Of a DNA stretch of 64,000 bases, positions 52,762-61,630 are shown piece after piece. Position 1 is the stretch's first letter. Every line of letters begins with the position of its first letter. This DNA is from Limnobacter sp. SAORIC-580. Its GTDB lineage: Bacteria; Pseudomonadota; Gammaproteobacteria; Burkholderiales; Burkholderiaceae_B. A program made the translations under genes and the position numbers. The DNA lies in contig NZ_CP053084.1 of the NCBI RefSeq assembly GCF_013004065.1, positions 868,001-932,000 on the forward strand, in the 5' to 3' direction. The notes under the pieces are model-generated. The model searched no databases, was not told the origin of the DNA, and saw only the letters and a list, made by a program, of their open reading frames with translations.

Positions 52762-53064
52762 ATGGCCATTTTCAACACCGACAAAGCGCTGGATATGTCG
52801 TGCACCGAGCGCGAGTTGCGTCGCTGGGTACACATGATTGCTGAACTCTTTCCAATGACTTCCGAGCAGGCTGGTCATGCGGATTTTGAAGTGCAGGGTG
52901 GTACTGCGCGAATTGCCTGGAAAGAAATGCCAGACCGCGTGATTGCTTTGGTGCGTTTAAAACGCATGGAAGTGACGCTGGCGTTTTCTGATGGTGTGCC
53001 TGCTGATGCGAGGGCGCATTTCTCGAAGCAGTTTCAGATGCACACCTTGAGGGGTGGGGGCTGA
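52762..53064 (+). CDS. Unknown 100-residue protein, last gene of the aor operon
   Basis: Short soluble protein with no recognised domain; mixed alpha/beta composition (RELRRWVHMIAELF helix, then DFEVQGGTARIAWK and DRVIALVRLKRMEVTLAF strands). It follows the MoaD-like gene by 6 bases, so it is probably in the aor transcript and may help assembly of the enzyme or cofactor. That role is inference from position only. Confidence 0.65.
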   Translation: MAIFNTDKALDMSCTERELRRWVHMIAELFPMTSEQAGHADFEVQGGTARIAWKEMPDRVIALVRLKRMEVTLAFSDGVPADARAHFSKQFQMHTLRGGG

Positions 53065-53095
53065 GGCTGGCGGTTGGTGATTGATGATTGGTATT

Positions 53096-53282
53096 GGCGA
53101 GGCTTGTGTGTGGCAACGGTTGGCCTAAGCAATGCTTCTGATTCCGGCTTGATGCTTCTGGCTTGGGGCATGCGAAACGCTTAAGCGCCTTCGCATCGGT
53201 TCCTTTCGGAACCGCCCCGCGCTGCGAAGCCGCCGGGAAGCCTTGCAAAGCCGGCCAACCGTTGCTACACACAAGCCTCACC
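53096..53282. repeat. Large inverted repeat with nested hairpins
   Basis: 53099-53125 and 53253-53279 are reverse complements over 27 bases with one mismatch (a G-U pair on the plus strand). The 127 bases between hold CGGTTCC-TTTC-GGAACCG (53197-53214) and a CGCTTAAGCG palindrome (53178-53187). It fills the 245-base gap between the convergent aor operon and DUF1850 gene. Candidates: a REP/BIME-type element, a MITE without visible target duplication, or a termination region. No coding sequence seen. Confidence 0.65.
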
Positions 53283-53309
53283 TGCCCACACCGCACACTA
53301 AACAATCGG

Positions 53310-53705
53310 CTATCTGCTCGCTTGGATGGTAAACAACTCAACGCCCCGATCTTCGAACTTCGCAAAATCAATGCACTTGCTTGTTTCGCGAGTCACCGAA
53401 TCCAGCGCGCAAAGCATCCAGTTGTCGGGCGTCAATTCTGAATTGGCCAGTGAGATGGCAGGTACAGTCAACGGCGATTCAGGTGCCCAGCGATACCAGC
53501 CGTTCTCAAGCACTGCATTGGGTGCCGGGTCGATTCCTGCACCACTGCCTTTGACAAATGTTTCTTTCAATACCAGTTGTTCATCTTTCAGCTGCCAGTG
53601 TTCAACCCACTCGGTTTTTTCCACCGAGTGAGTCCAGCTCAGGGAAAACAGCAAACCTGCAAGGCAGGCCGCTGATTTCCCGGCGATGAATACACACAGG
53701 CTCAT
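53310..53705 (-). CDS. DUF1850 protein linked to TRAP transporter
   Basis: 131 residues from the ATG at 53705, which overlaps the TRAP permease stop (ATGA). An N-terminal hydrophobic stretch (about 8-25) is a signal or anchor. The DUF1850 pattern is clear: SWTHSVEKTEWVEHW, KGSGAGIDPAP and the DNWMLCAL segment. This family regularly follows TAXI-TRAP permeases; its role is unknown. Confidence 0.85.
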   Translation of the reverse strand: MSLCVFIAGKSAACLAGLLFSLSWTHSVEKTEWVEHWQLKDEQLVLKETFVKGSGAGIDPAPNAVLENGWYRWAPESPLTVPAISLANSELTPDNWMLCALDSVTRETSKCIDFAKFEDRGVELFTIQASR

Positions 53706-55804
53706 GCAGGCTGCAGCTTGCCTTTCACTGCGCGCACGTTGCGCCAAGCCAGGTAGCCAAACACCACAGACAGGGCAAAGCCGATTTCATCGGTGATGGG
53801 CAAGGCTGCAATAAGCGTGAACGATGCAACCATCGCCAGCACTCGCATCCACACCGGTAACTTCGCGCCCAAATAACCAATGACTGCCGCGCCCCACAGG
53901 CTGATCGCCAGCACTGTTTTAATCACGATGTAGATAACAGCAGGAATATAGCCAATTTCACTTGCAAGAGGGCCACCGTCCTGAAGCATCAATGAGGGGG
54001 TGTAAACCGCCATAAAAGGAATGACAAAACCTGCTGCAGCAATTTTCACCGCCTCCATGGAAATGGTCAGTCCGCGCTCTTTGGCGATCGGTGCGGCTGC
54101 AAAACAGGCCAATGCCACAGGGGGGGTCAGGTCGGCCAGAATGCCGAAATAGAACACGAACATGTGGCTGACAATCAAAGGTACACCAAGCTGTTCAAGC
54201 GCTGGGCCTGCAATGCTGGAGGTAATGATGTAATTGGGAATGGTTGGAATACCCATGCCCAATACAATACAGGTGAGCATGGTCAGCACCAGTGAAAGGA
54301 ACAAACTATTTTCGCCCACGCTGACCACAAACTGACCGAATGTATTGGCTGCACCAGTCAGTGTCATGGTGCCGATGATAATACCCACCATGGCGCATGC
54401 CACACCCACAGGCAGAGCCGATTTTGCACCATCGGCCAGTGAATCACGGCAAGCAGCCAGGGTTTCCCGACCACCTTTTTTCAGAGCGTTCACAGCGATC
54501 AACGCAATGATTGCCCCCGCGATTACCCAAATGCCGAATTGCAGGAAAGCAGCACACACCACACCCAATCCAATCCAGAACAACACCCGAATTACGGTGT
54601 TTGGCAAGCCAATTGCGATGGATGCGCCCAGAATAAGTACCACAGTAAAGGCAAGGCCTACAGTGCCGGCAAACAAGGGCGTGTAGCCACCCACCAACAA
54701 CCACACCAGTGCCACCAGGGGAATGACGAGGTACCACTGTTCTTTCACGGCTTTTAAAGGGGAAGGCAAGTCTTTTTTATCCAAGCCTTTCAAGCCATGT
54801 TTGCCGGCTTCCAGGTGCACCATCCAGAAGGCACCAAAGAAATACAGAATGGCCGGAATGATCGCTGCCTTCACAATTTCGGAATACGCCACACCCAGCG
54901 TTTCGGCCATGATGAAAGCCACTGCGCCCATGACCGGTGGCATCAACTGACCACCCATGGAGGCGGTGGATTCAACCCCGCCAGCGAAAGCGGCTCGGTA
55001 GCCGAATTTTTTCATCAAGGGAATTGTGAATTGACCAGTTGTAACCACGTTGGCCACGCCTGAACCTGAAATGGTACCCATGAGTGCCGAGGACACCACA
55101 GCCACTTTGGCAGCACCGCCCTGTGCGTGGCCCACCAGGCCCAGCGCGAAGTCGGTGAACAGCTTGATCATGCCAGCTTTTTCGAGAAAAGCACCAAACA
55201 AAATAAACAGGAAAATATACGATGCCGACACATAGGTCGGGATGCCATAAATACCTTCTGTGCCGTAGGCCATGTGTTCGATCACTTGGTGGAAGTCGTA
55301 TCCCCGGTGGTCAAATGGCGCCGGCAGGTATTGGCCGAACAGGCAATAGGCGAAAAATGTGCCGCAAATAATCGGCAGGGCAGGGCCCATTAAAAGCCAG
55401 GTGGCCACAAACACAGTGGCAATGGCGATCACACCCAGGTAAATGTCCAATTCGGTGGGGTCGCCAGCGCGAATTAGCAAGGGTTCGTACTCTACCCATT
55501 GGTAGCCCGCTACTCCGAGCGCGGCCAAGGCCAGCACCCAGGCAATCGCCTTCACGGCAGCATTCTTGTTGATGGCAATCAAGGGAAATGTGAGCAGCAG
55601 CAAAAAGCCCACGTGGCACGCCCGTTGAACCTGACTGGGTAAATCAAACAAGTGTGCAGCTGTTGCAATCTGAAATGTCGAGAATAAAACAGCAATCCAG
55701 AAGAGCAGGCGGCCCTCAAATGAACGCGTGAACCCGGCGGATGTTGGGTCGTGAAAGCCAGAGTTGGCTTCTGTGGCTACGGCTGAATCGGGAGTATTGG
55801 ACAT
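53702..55804 (-). CDS. Fused TRAP transporter permease (4TM-12TM type)
   Basis: 700-residue membrane protein combining the small (DctQ-like) and large (DctM-like) TRAP subunits, about 17 to 18 helices. The large-subunit signatures SALMGTISGSGVANVVTTGQF, MPPVMGAVAFIMAE and VLGMGIPTIPNYIITSS are typical of TAXI-type systems. It works with the TAXI binding protein encoded just upstream, driven by ion gradients. The substrate is not defined (dicarboxylates or glutamate in related systems). Order: binding protein, hairpin, permease, DUF1850. Confidence 0.92.
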   Translation of the reverse strand: MSNTPDSAVATEANSGFHDPTSAGFTRSFEGRLLFWIAVLFSTFQIATAAHLFDLPSQVQRACHVGFLLLLTFPLIAINKNAAVKAIAWVLALAALGVAGYQWVEYEPLLIRAGDPTELDIYLGVIAIATVFVATWLLMGPALPIICGTFFAYCLFGQYLPAPFDHRGYDFHQVIEHMAYGTEGIYGIPTYVSASYIFLFILFGAFLEKAGMIKLFTDFALGLVGHAQGGAAKVAVVSSALMGTISGSGVANVVTTGQFTIPLMKKFGYRAAFAGGVESTASMGGQLMPPVMGAVAFIMAETLGVAYSEIVKAAIIPAILYFFGAFWMVHLEAGKHGLKGLDKKDLPSPLKAVKEQWYLVIPLVALVWLLVGGYTPLFAGTVGLAFTVVLILGASIAIGLPNTVIRVLFWIGLGVVCAAFLQFGIWVIAGAIIALIAVNALKKGGRETLAACRDSLADGAKSALPVGVACAMVGIIIGTMTLTGAANTFGQFVVSVGENSLFLSLVLTMLTCIVLGMGIPTIPNYIITSSIAGPALEQLGVPLIVSHMFVFYFGILADLTPPVALACFAAAPIAKERGLTISMEAVKIAAAGFVIPFMAVYTPSLMLQDGGPLASEIGYIPAVIYIVIKTVLAISLWGAAVIGYLGAKLPVWMRVLAMVASFTLIAALPITDEIGFALSVVFGYLAWRNVRAVKGKLQPA

Positions 55805-55849
55805 AGACGAAAAGCCCTGAACGGGCCCACAAGGTAACTGAGGTTGAAA

Positions 55850-55872
55850 GCCACACCCCGGCGGAGTGTGGC
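55850..55872 (-). other. Intergenic hairpin in the TRAP operon
   Basis: GCCACAC pairs with GTGTGGC around 9 bases. No T tract follows. It lies between the binding-protein and permease genes, where such hairpins often protect the upstream mRNA and allow more binding protein. Confidence 0.5.
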
Positions 55873-55909
55873 AGGTGCTACTTGCTAATTGCTTCGCAGG
55901 TTTGCCTGC

Positions 55910-56866
55910 TTACTTGATCAAACCTTTTTCGCGGTAAAACTTTTCTGCACCGGGGTGCAGTGGTACTGGCATGCCTTGCAAGGCATTTTCAAACTTGATG
56001 GCTTCAGCCGCTTTGTGGGCAGAGCGCAGAGCAGCCAGGTTTTCCCACAGAAGTTTGGTCATTTGATAGGCAGTTTCGTCAGACACTTCGGAGTGCGTAA
56101 TCAGGAAGTTCACGATCGCCGCAGTGGGAACGTCTTTGGTTTGACCCTGATAAGTGCCTGCCGGAATGGTGCCGGGTACGTAAGGCGCGCCCAGCTTTTT
56201 AACCACGTCGGGAGGCACAGCAACCATGCTCACTTCCATAGAGGCAGACAAGTCTTTCAGTGAGGCTACCCCCAAGCCTGCCGATTGCAAAGTGGCGTCC
56301 AGTTGACGGTTTTTCATCAACTCGACCGATTCTGCGTAAGGCAAGTACTCGGTCTTGCCGAGGTCTTTGTAGCTCATGCCAGCAGCACCCAAAATGGCAC
56401 GGGCATTCAATTCAGTGCCCGATTTGGCGGCACCCACTGATAGACCTTTGCCCTTTAGTTGGTCCAGAGAAGTAATGCCAGACGATTTGGATGCCACAAT
56501 TTGTACGTAGTTGGGGTAAATGGCAGCAATGCCACGCAGTTTGTTCAGGGGGGCTTTGAAGCCTGCATCTGCATCGCCTTCCCAGGCCAGCTTCACGGAG
56601 TCGCCCAGAGAAATGCCCAATTCACCACGGCCTTGTTGCAGCAGGTTCAGGTTTTCAACAGATGCTTTGGTGGCTTGAACCTGGGTGCGTGCACCTTTGA
56701 TGTTGTCGCCATACACTTTGGACAAGGCAACACCGATCGGGTAATAAATACCAGACGTACCGCCGGTCAGAATGTTGATGAATTCGGCTTTGGCGGGTGT
56801 GGCAGCGAGTGCCAAGCCTGTAATGGCCGCTGCCAGAATGGCCGTTTTTGCTTTGCGTAGCATCAT
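55910..56866 (-). CDS. TAXI-family TRAP solute-binding protein
   Basis: 318 residues from the first ATG of an ATGATG pair at 56866, with AGGAGG 8 bases upstream. A signal peptide is cut near KAEF, followed by the TAXI hallmark NILTGGTSGIYYPIGVALS. Further conserved segments: GELGISLGDS, SVGAAKSGTE, and MTKLLWENLAAL. The ligand is unknown. First gene of the TRAP operon. Confidence 0.92.
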   Translation of the reverse strand: MMLRKAKTAILAAAITGLALAATPAKAEFINILTGGTSGIYYPIGVALSKVYGDNIKGARTQVQATKASVENLNLLQQGRGELGISLGDSVKLAWEGDADAGFKAPLNKLRGIAAIYPNYVQIVASKSSGITSLDQLKGKGLSVGAAKSGTELNARAILGAAGMSYKDLGKTEYLPYAESVELMKNRQLDATLQSAGLGVASLKDLSASMEVSMVAVPPDVVKKLGAPYVPGTIPAGTYQGQTKDVPTAAIVNFLITHSEVSDETAYQMTKLLWENLAALRSAHKAAEAIKFENALQGMPVPLHPGAEKFYREKGLIK

Positions 56867-57005
56867 GCGTAATTCCTCCTGAGAAAGTGTTGTCGTATTT
56901 TGGTTGTGGGTTGAATATCCCCGAGAACGCAACAGGTTGCAAGGCAAAGCAGCCGATTTTTAGGCAAAATACGGGAAAATACGAATGAGGAAAACGTGAG
57001 TATCT

Positions 57006-57716
57006 TTACTTGCCAAAACCGGGTGGTTTTCTTCCAAAACCCTGGCTCCAGGCCCAGAAAGCCAGTTCGAAGTCTGTTTGTACACCCAGCTTTTGACGAA
57101 TTTGTGACAGGTTGTTGCTCACGGTTTTGCCGCTGATTCCCAAGCTGACTCCCACCTGTTCAATGGTGTGCCCTTCGACCAGCAGCCTTACCACATCCAC
57201 TTCTCTGGGGGTCAATCCGCAGGTCAGTGTGGTCGCCGGTTCTTGCGTTGCATGGGTGTGCTGTTGCAGGTTCTCCTGGGCGTACTGTGGCCCGGTGCTG
57301 TTGAACATGCCTTGGCTTTGAACGTCACCGGATACAAATGTTTGTTCGCCCAGTGCCATTCGAATGCCTTGAATCAACTCTTCGGGTTCGCTGGACTTGG
57401 TCACGTAGGCCCGCGCACCCTGTTCCAGTGCCTTGGCGGCCACCACTGGGCTGTCGTGCATGGAAAGCACCACCAAAGCCAGTTTGGGCCATTTCAAACG
57501 CACCCGTTTAATCAGTTCCAGCCCGCTTTGCCCCGGCATGCTGATGTCCAGTACCAATGCATCGCAGGCATGCGTTTTCAGCAAGGCGAAGGCCTGGTCT
57601 GCATTGCCTGCCTCGCCGACAACGATCAGGTCGGTTTCAGAGTCAATAAAGCGTTTGTAACCCGCGCGAACTGCCGCGTGGTCATCTACCAGAATTATTC
57701 TGGATTCAAGGGGCAT
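57006..57716 (-). CDS. NarL/LuxR-type response regulator
   Basis: 236 residues. Receiver domain: acidic pair in LVDDHAAVRAG, phospho-acceptor aspartate in ALVLDISMPGQSG (about 56), lysine in AYVTKSSEPEE (about 106). LuxR-type helix-turn-helix at the C-terminus (LTPREVDVVRLLVEGHTIEQ, SGKTVSNNLSQIRQKLGV). It overlaps the kinase gene by 11 bases, so the two are a cognate pair. Targets unknown; they may control the adjacent TRAP operon or the receptor at 59081. Confidence 0.9.
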   Translation of the reverse strand: MPLESRIILVDDHAAVRAGYKRFIDSETDLIVVGEAGNADQAFALLKTHACDALVLDISMPGQSGLELIKRVRLKWPKLALVVLSMHDSPVVAAKALEQGARAYVTKSSEPEELIQGIRMALGEQTFVSGDVQSQGMFNSTGPQYAQENLQQHTHATQEPATTLTCGLTPREVDVVRLLVEGHTIEQVGVSLGISGKTVSNNLSQIRQKLGVQTDFELAFWAWSQGFGRKPPGFGK

Positions 57717-58863
57717 GATTTACCTCCACAACCGGAATATGGCATCGCAGCACGAACCGGTCTTCTTCTATGGCCCAGACCACATGGCCTTGCAGGATGG
57801 CCATTCTTTCGCGAATACCGGTTAGGCCCAAAGAGGGATTGACGGCAGCAGACGAGGCAACACCATCGTTTTCCACAATCAAGATGAATTCATGGGCCTG
57901 CTCATCGAAACCAGCCAATACTTTCAACTTTTTGGTATTGGCATGTCGGGCCGCATTGGTAAGCGCTTCCTGCAAGGTGCGATAAACGGCAATGGGCGCC
58001 TCTTTCGGAAGGGCAGGGGTGTTGGGTGCCCAGGCAAAGTCAACGTACCAGCCATGGCGCTTGGCCCAGTTGTCCAGCAGGTCCAGCGCCGCATCGCGAA
58101 GTGAAACTTCAAGCAACAGGTGTGGTTTCAGTTCGCGCAGCGAACTGCGCAGCCAGCCCATCATTTCCTGCGCCTGGTCGTGCACGGCCTTTGCGGCCTC
58201 TTGTGTATTTGCCTGTGTACTTTTCACCAGAAAAGCAGAGTTCACCGAAATGGAAGTCAGCGATTGTCCAAAGTAGTCGTGCAAATCCTGTGCAATCGTC
58301 TGGCGTTCACGTTCTTGAAGGTCCACCACACGGTTTAGCAGCGCGCGGCTTTTCTTTTGCTCGGTGTTCAGGGTTTGAATCAGCTGTGAAACGCTGTCGT
58401 GAATTCGTTTGAACTCCTCGATCCTGAATTCTTCAGTGTTTTCCAAGGTGGGGGCTGGTCTTGTTGGGTCGCGCTCCGATTCTTCATAATCGCGCAGCCA
58501 TTGAACCAGTTGCTGCAAAGGTTTGTTCAAGGCGGGCCGAAGGGAATACCACACTACCACGCCGCTGCCCGCTGCCATCAGCAGCAACATGGTGCTGATT
58601 AAATAGAGTTCTCGTCGGGTTTCCCGGCGTTCCTGCTCGGCTTTTCGTTCGGCAAGCTGTTGGCGCAGGCGTTGTAGTTCCAGATTGCCCAGGGGTTCGG
58701 CATTCGAAAGCCCGCGGTGCAAGTCATCAACCAACTCAGAGGCGGCCGCATACTCGGTTTGCACGTCCAGCCGGCCCATGGTGAACACGACCAACACGCA
58801 GCATGCAGCCCAAAGGCCAAGCCAGGTGAGCAATCGTCTAACCAGCAACTCGCTTAAACGCAT
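57706..58863 (-). CDS. NarX-type sensor histidine kinase
   Basis: 385 residues from the ATG at 58863; the frame extends upstream only with a non-standard start. Two membrane helices (about 8-30 and 85-110) flank a short periplasmic part of about 55 residues, followed by a coiled linker. The HisKA_3 phospho-acceptor box is RERQTIAQDLHDYFGQ, and the ATPase domain shows EALTNAARHANT and GLTGIRERMAIL. The tiny periplasmic domain has no recognisable ligand site. Confidence 0.88.
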   Translation of the reverse strand: MRLSELLVRRLLTWLGLWAACCVLVVFTMGRLDVQTEYAAASELVDDLHRGLSNAEPLGNLELQRLRQQLAERKAEQERRETRRELYLISTMLLLMAAGSGVVVWYSLRPALNKPLQQLVQWLRDYEESERDPTRPAPTLENTEEFRIEEFKRIHDSVSQLIQTLNTEQKKSRALLNRVVDLQERERQTIAQDLHDYFGQSLTSISVNSAFLVKSTQANTQEAAKAVHDQAQEMMGWLRSSLRELKPHLLLEVSLRDAALDLLDNWAKRHGWYVDFAWAPNTPALPKEAPIAVYRTLQEALTNAARHANTKKLKVLAGFDEQAHEFILIVENDGVASSAAVNPSLGLTGIRERMAILQGHVVWAIEEDRFVLRCHIPVVEVNHAP

Positions 58864-58990
58864 GGGTTGAATTGTTTGTTTGAATAGCCACAATGTGCAC
58901 CAGAAACGGCTTGCATAGAAGAGGTGAAATCCTTTTCGGGAAAACTTCCCTGTCGAAATCTGGCAATATTATGAAATATAGACAAGACAA

Positions 58991-59046
58991 GTCGCGCGGT
59001 TGCCTGGCCAATCTCCATGGCGCGCAGAGCAGGCCAATCGCGGGAC
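58991..59046 (+). other. Imperfect stem-loop in the leader of the 59 kb receptor
   Basis: 58991-59004 can pair with 59032-59046 (12 pairs of 14, one G-U, two mismatches on the plus strand). The octamer GGCCAATC occurs twice (59006 and 59032), one copy in the loop and one in the stem. It could be a leader structure or a direct-repeat operator. No Fur-like box is seen between 58864 and 59080. Confidence 0.35.
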
Positions 59047-59080
59047 TTCACAATTACAAATCCAAATCAAAGGGCTGTGT

Positions 59081-61564
59081 ATGTTTGCGCGTCAGCATTC
59101 GCATTGGTGCACCCGTGTTGTTGCACTTTCTGTTTCATCATTCCTCGTCCCGGTGTACGCCCAGCAGCTGGAAGAAATCGAAGTGATTTCTACGACGCCC
59201 CTGCCTGGTGCTGTGATATCTGTTGATCAAGCACCTTTCAGCGTTAAAAAAATAGACTCTCTGGAGCAAAATTCGAGCAGGGAGTCGATCAGCCGCAGTC
59301 TGTTTCGCGGCATCAGCGGTGTTCAGGTGACCGACAACCAGGGCAATCCGTATCAGTCTGACGTGACCTATCGCGGTTTTTCGGTAACACCCCTGTTGGG
59401 GACACCGCCCGGCTTGTCGGTGTATGTGGACGGCGTGCGCCAGAATGAAACCTTTGGCGATGTGGTGCGGTTTGATGCCATACCCCAGTCGGCTTTGAAA
59501 GAAGTTGCTGTGCTACCGGGCACCATGCCGCAATTCGGTTTGAATTCGCTGGGCGGAGCCATTGTGATGCAAACCAAAAGTGGCCGCGATTTTCAGGGCA
59601 CACAAGTGGATGCTGAACTGGGCGATTCCGGGCGAACCCGTTTCGGCATTCAGAAAGGTTGGGTCGATGAACCCACTCAACGCGATTTTTATGTGAACTT
59701 TAATTCATTTAACGAAGATGGTTGGCGGGTGCTGTCACCGAGTTCTGTCATTCAGTTGTTTGGCAAAATGGGCATTGTTTCCGGTGACACTCAGACCAAT
59801 TTCAGCTTGGCGCTTTATGAGTCTGACCTGAACGGAAATGGCGTAGTGCCCCGCAGTTTTTACGAACAGAATCGTGCCCAGTCGTACACCTATTTTGACA
59901 ACACTCAAAACACCGGTGGGCAGTTTGCGGTGGACTTCACGCGCTACTTGCAAAGCGGAGCTGAACTGACAGCGAACGCCTATTACCGCAGCTCCAAATC
60001 CACCACATTCAACGGCGATGGCAATGAGAACGAAGACTACCGCTTCGGCGTGGCTGAGTTCGAACCTGACCGTGCAGAAGTGGAAGGCAACCTGGGCCCG
60101 GGCACTTACAACGTGACTTGCAGCGCACCGGCTTCTACCGCTTACGCGCCGGGAACGGTGACTTTTGATGAAAACGACCCTGCTGCCATGGAACCTGACA
60201 GTGCCGATTGCCCTGGAGCAAACAACCGCGGTGTGTTGAATCAGGATGTGGTGGGATTGGGCTTGCAGTATGCCTTGGCACCATTCGGTGCGCACAAGGT
60301 GTTGTTGGGCATCCAGCTTGAATTCGGGAAATCGGATTTCAGGCGCAGCTATGCCTTGGGCGTGTTCAACAATGACCGCACGGTGCGTGAATTGTACGCA
60401 CCGATTGAGCAAGTGAATGTGGAGGCGAACAACCGCCAATTTGGCGTGTATGCCCAAGACGTGTGGACTTTGAATGACAAAACCACGGTTTTATTGGGTG
60501 GCCGCTACAACCACGCCTCGGTGAAAACCACAGATCGTTTAAGCCCGGTTTTGATCAATGAGGAAGGCGAGGCCAGCCCAGGCTTGAACAACGATTACAC
60601 CTACCAACGTTTTAATCCGTCTGTGGGGATTGCCTATCAAACGGCTGCGCGCAGCACCTGGTATGCCAGTGCGGGCACCAGCAACCGGGTGCCCACACCG
60701 GTTGAACTGGCTTGTTCTGACCCGGAATTTCCATGCTTGTTACCGAATGCAATGGCTGCCGACCCGTTTCTTGAGCAAGTGATCACCACCACGGTCGAGG
60801 GTGGCTATCGAACCCGTTGGGCTGGCGGTAACAACCAGTATGGTTTCTCTTTCAATATATTTCATGCCAATAACAAAAACGACATTTTGTTCGTCACCGA
60901 TGGTGCGGGTTCTGGCGGTTTTTTTCAGAACTACGGAAAAACCCGCAGACAGGGTGTTGAACTGGATTTTGACTGGGAAACACACGTGTGGAATTTCGGT
61001 GCCAGCTACCAGTACCTGGATGCGACGTTTCAAAGTGCAGCCCGACTGGCCAGCGAAGGGAACAGCAGTGCGGTGGATTTGAACGGTGACCCGGCCGTAG
61101 AAGGTGGTTTCATTCAAGTGCAACCGGGCAACAAAATTCCCGGCCTGGCCGAACACAATGTGAAATTATCATTGGGTTACAAGGCCAGCGATGCGACCAC
61201 GCTGTTTGTTGACATGCAGGCGCAAAGCGAGCAGTACGCGCGTGGCAATGAAAACAACCAGCACCAGGCGGGTATCGTGAATATTCCGGGCGATGGGCCA
61301 GTTGAGTTTAAGGACAATGGTCGTATTCCCGGTTTTGCCGTGTTCAATCTGGGTGTGAACCATGCCTTGAATAAAAACCTCACCTTGATTGCACGTTTAA
61401 ACAATCTGTTTGACCGTGAATATTTCAATGGTGCTTTGTTGGGCGGCAATATTTTTGATCGCAACGGTGCCTTGGTGGACGATGAAGGTGACATTACCTA
61501 TGAATCTTTTCTGGCGCCAGGTACCCCCCGAAATGCGTGGGTGGGGGTCAGTCTGAAGTTCTAG
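59081..61564 (+). CDS. Large TonB-dependent receptor without Fur control
   Basis: 827 residues from the ATG at 59081; signal peptide cut near PVYAQQ. The plug carries YRGFSVTPLLGTPPGLSVYV and GDVVRFDAIPQSALKEVAVL with MPQFGLNSLGGAIVMQTKSG; this arrangement differs from the siderophore receptors earlier in the window. The barrel has several large loops and ends in VGVSLKF. No Fur-like box is visible upstream and the next gene is a metallohydrolase-like quinoprotein partner. Uptake of a lanthanide chelate or PQQ is therefore possible, but a sugar, siderophore or other ligand cannot be excluded. Confidence 0.85.
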   Translation: MFARQHSHWCTRVVALSVSSFLVPVYAQQLEEIEVISTTPLPGAVISVDQAPFSVKKIDSLEQNSSRESISRSLFRGISGVQVTDNQGNPYQSDVTYRGFSVTPLLGTPPGLSVYVDGVRQNETFGDVVRFDAIPQSALKEVAVLPGTMPQFGLNSLGGAIVMQTKSGRDFQGTQVDAELGDSGRTRFGIQKGWVDEPTQRDFYVNFNSFNEDGWRVLSPSSVIQLFGKMGIVSGDTQTNFSLALYESDLNGNGVVPRSFYEQNRAQSYTYFDNTQNTGGQFAVDFTRYLQSGAELTANAYYRSSKSTTFNGDGNENEDYRFGVAEFEPDRAEVEGNLGPGTYNVTCSAPASTAYAPGTVTFDENDPAAMEPDSADCPGANNRGVLNQDVVGLGLQYALAPFGAHKVLLGIQLEFGKSDFRRSYALGVFNNDRTVRELYAPIEQVNVEANNRQFGVYAQDVWTLNDKTTVLLGGRYNHASVKTTDRLSPVLINEEGEASPGLNNDYTYQRFNPSVGIAYQTAARSTWYASAGTSNRVPTPVELACSDPEFPCLLPNAMAADPFLEQVITTTVEGGYRTRWAGGNNQYGFSFNIFHANNKNDILFVTDGAGSGGFFQNYGKTRRQGVELDFDWETHVWNFGASYQYLDATFQSAARLASEGNSSAVDLNGDPAVEGGFIQVQPGNKIPGLAEHNVKLSLGYKASDATTLFVDMQAQSEQYARGNENNQHQAGIVNIPGDGPVEFKDNGRIPGFAVFNLGVNHALNKNLTLIARLNNLFDREYFNGALLGGNIFDRNGALVDDEGDITYESFLAPGTPRNAWVGVSLKF

Positions 61565-61577
61565 CATTTTGAGGCAA

Positions 61578-61628
61578 GGCCTGAATCGGCTATCCTTTTG
61601 GGGTTGTGTTGATTCAGGCTTTGTTTTC
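61578..61628 (+). terminator. Long-loop hairpin with T-rich tail after the receptor
   Basis: GCCTGAATC (61579-61587) pairs with GATTCAGGC (61611-61619) across 23 bases, then TTTGTTTT. It ends 3 bases before the next start codon, so it could be a terminator or an attenuator of the next gene. Confidence 0.55.
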
Positions 61629-61630
61629 AC

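Noticed and set aside
53096..53282. CRISPR-like repeat unit
   Set aside because: The repeats are inverted, occur once each, and no spacer array or cas genes are present.
58895..59080. Sigma-54 or Fur control of the 59 kb receptor
   Set aside because: No GG-N10-GC element with consensus bases and no Fur-like palindrome could be found in this stretch.
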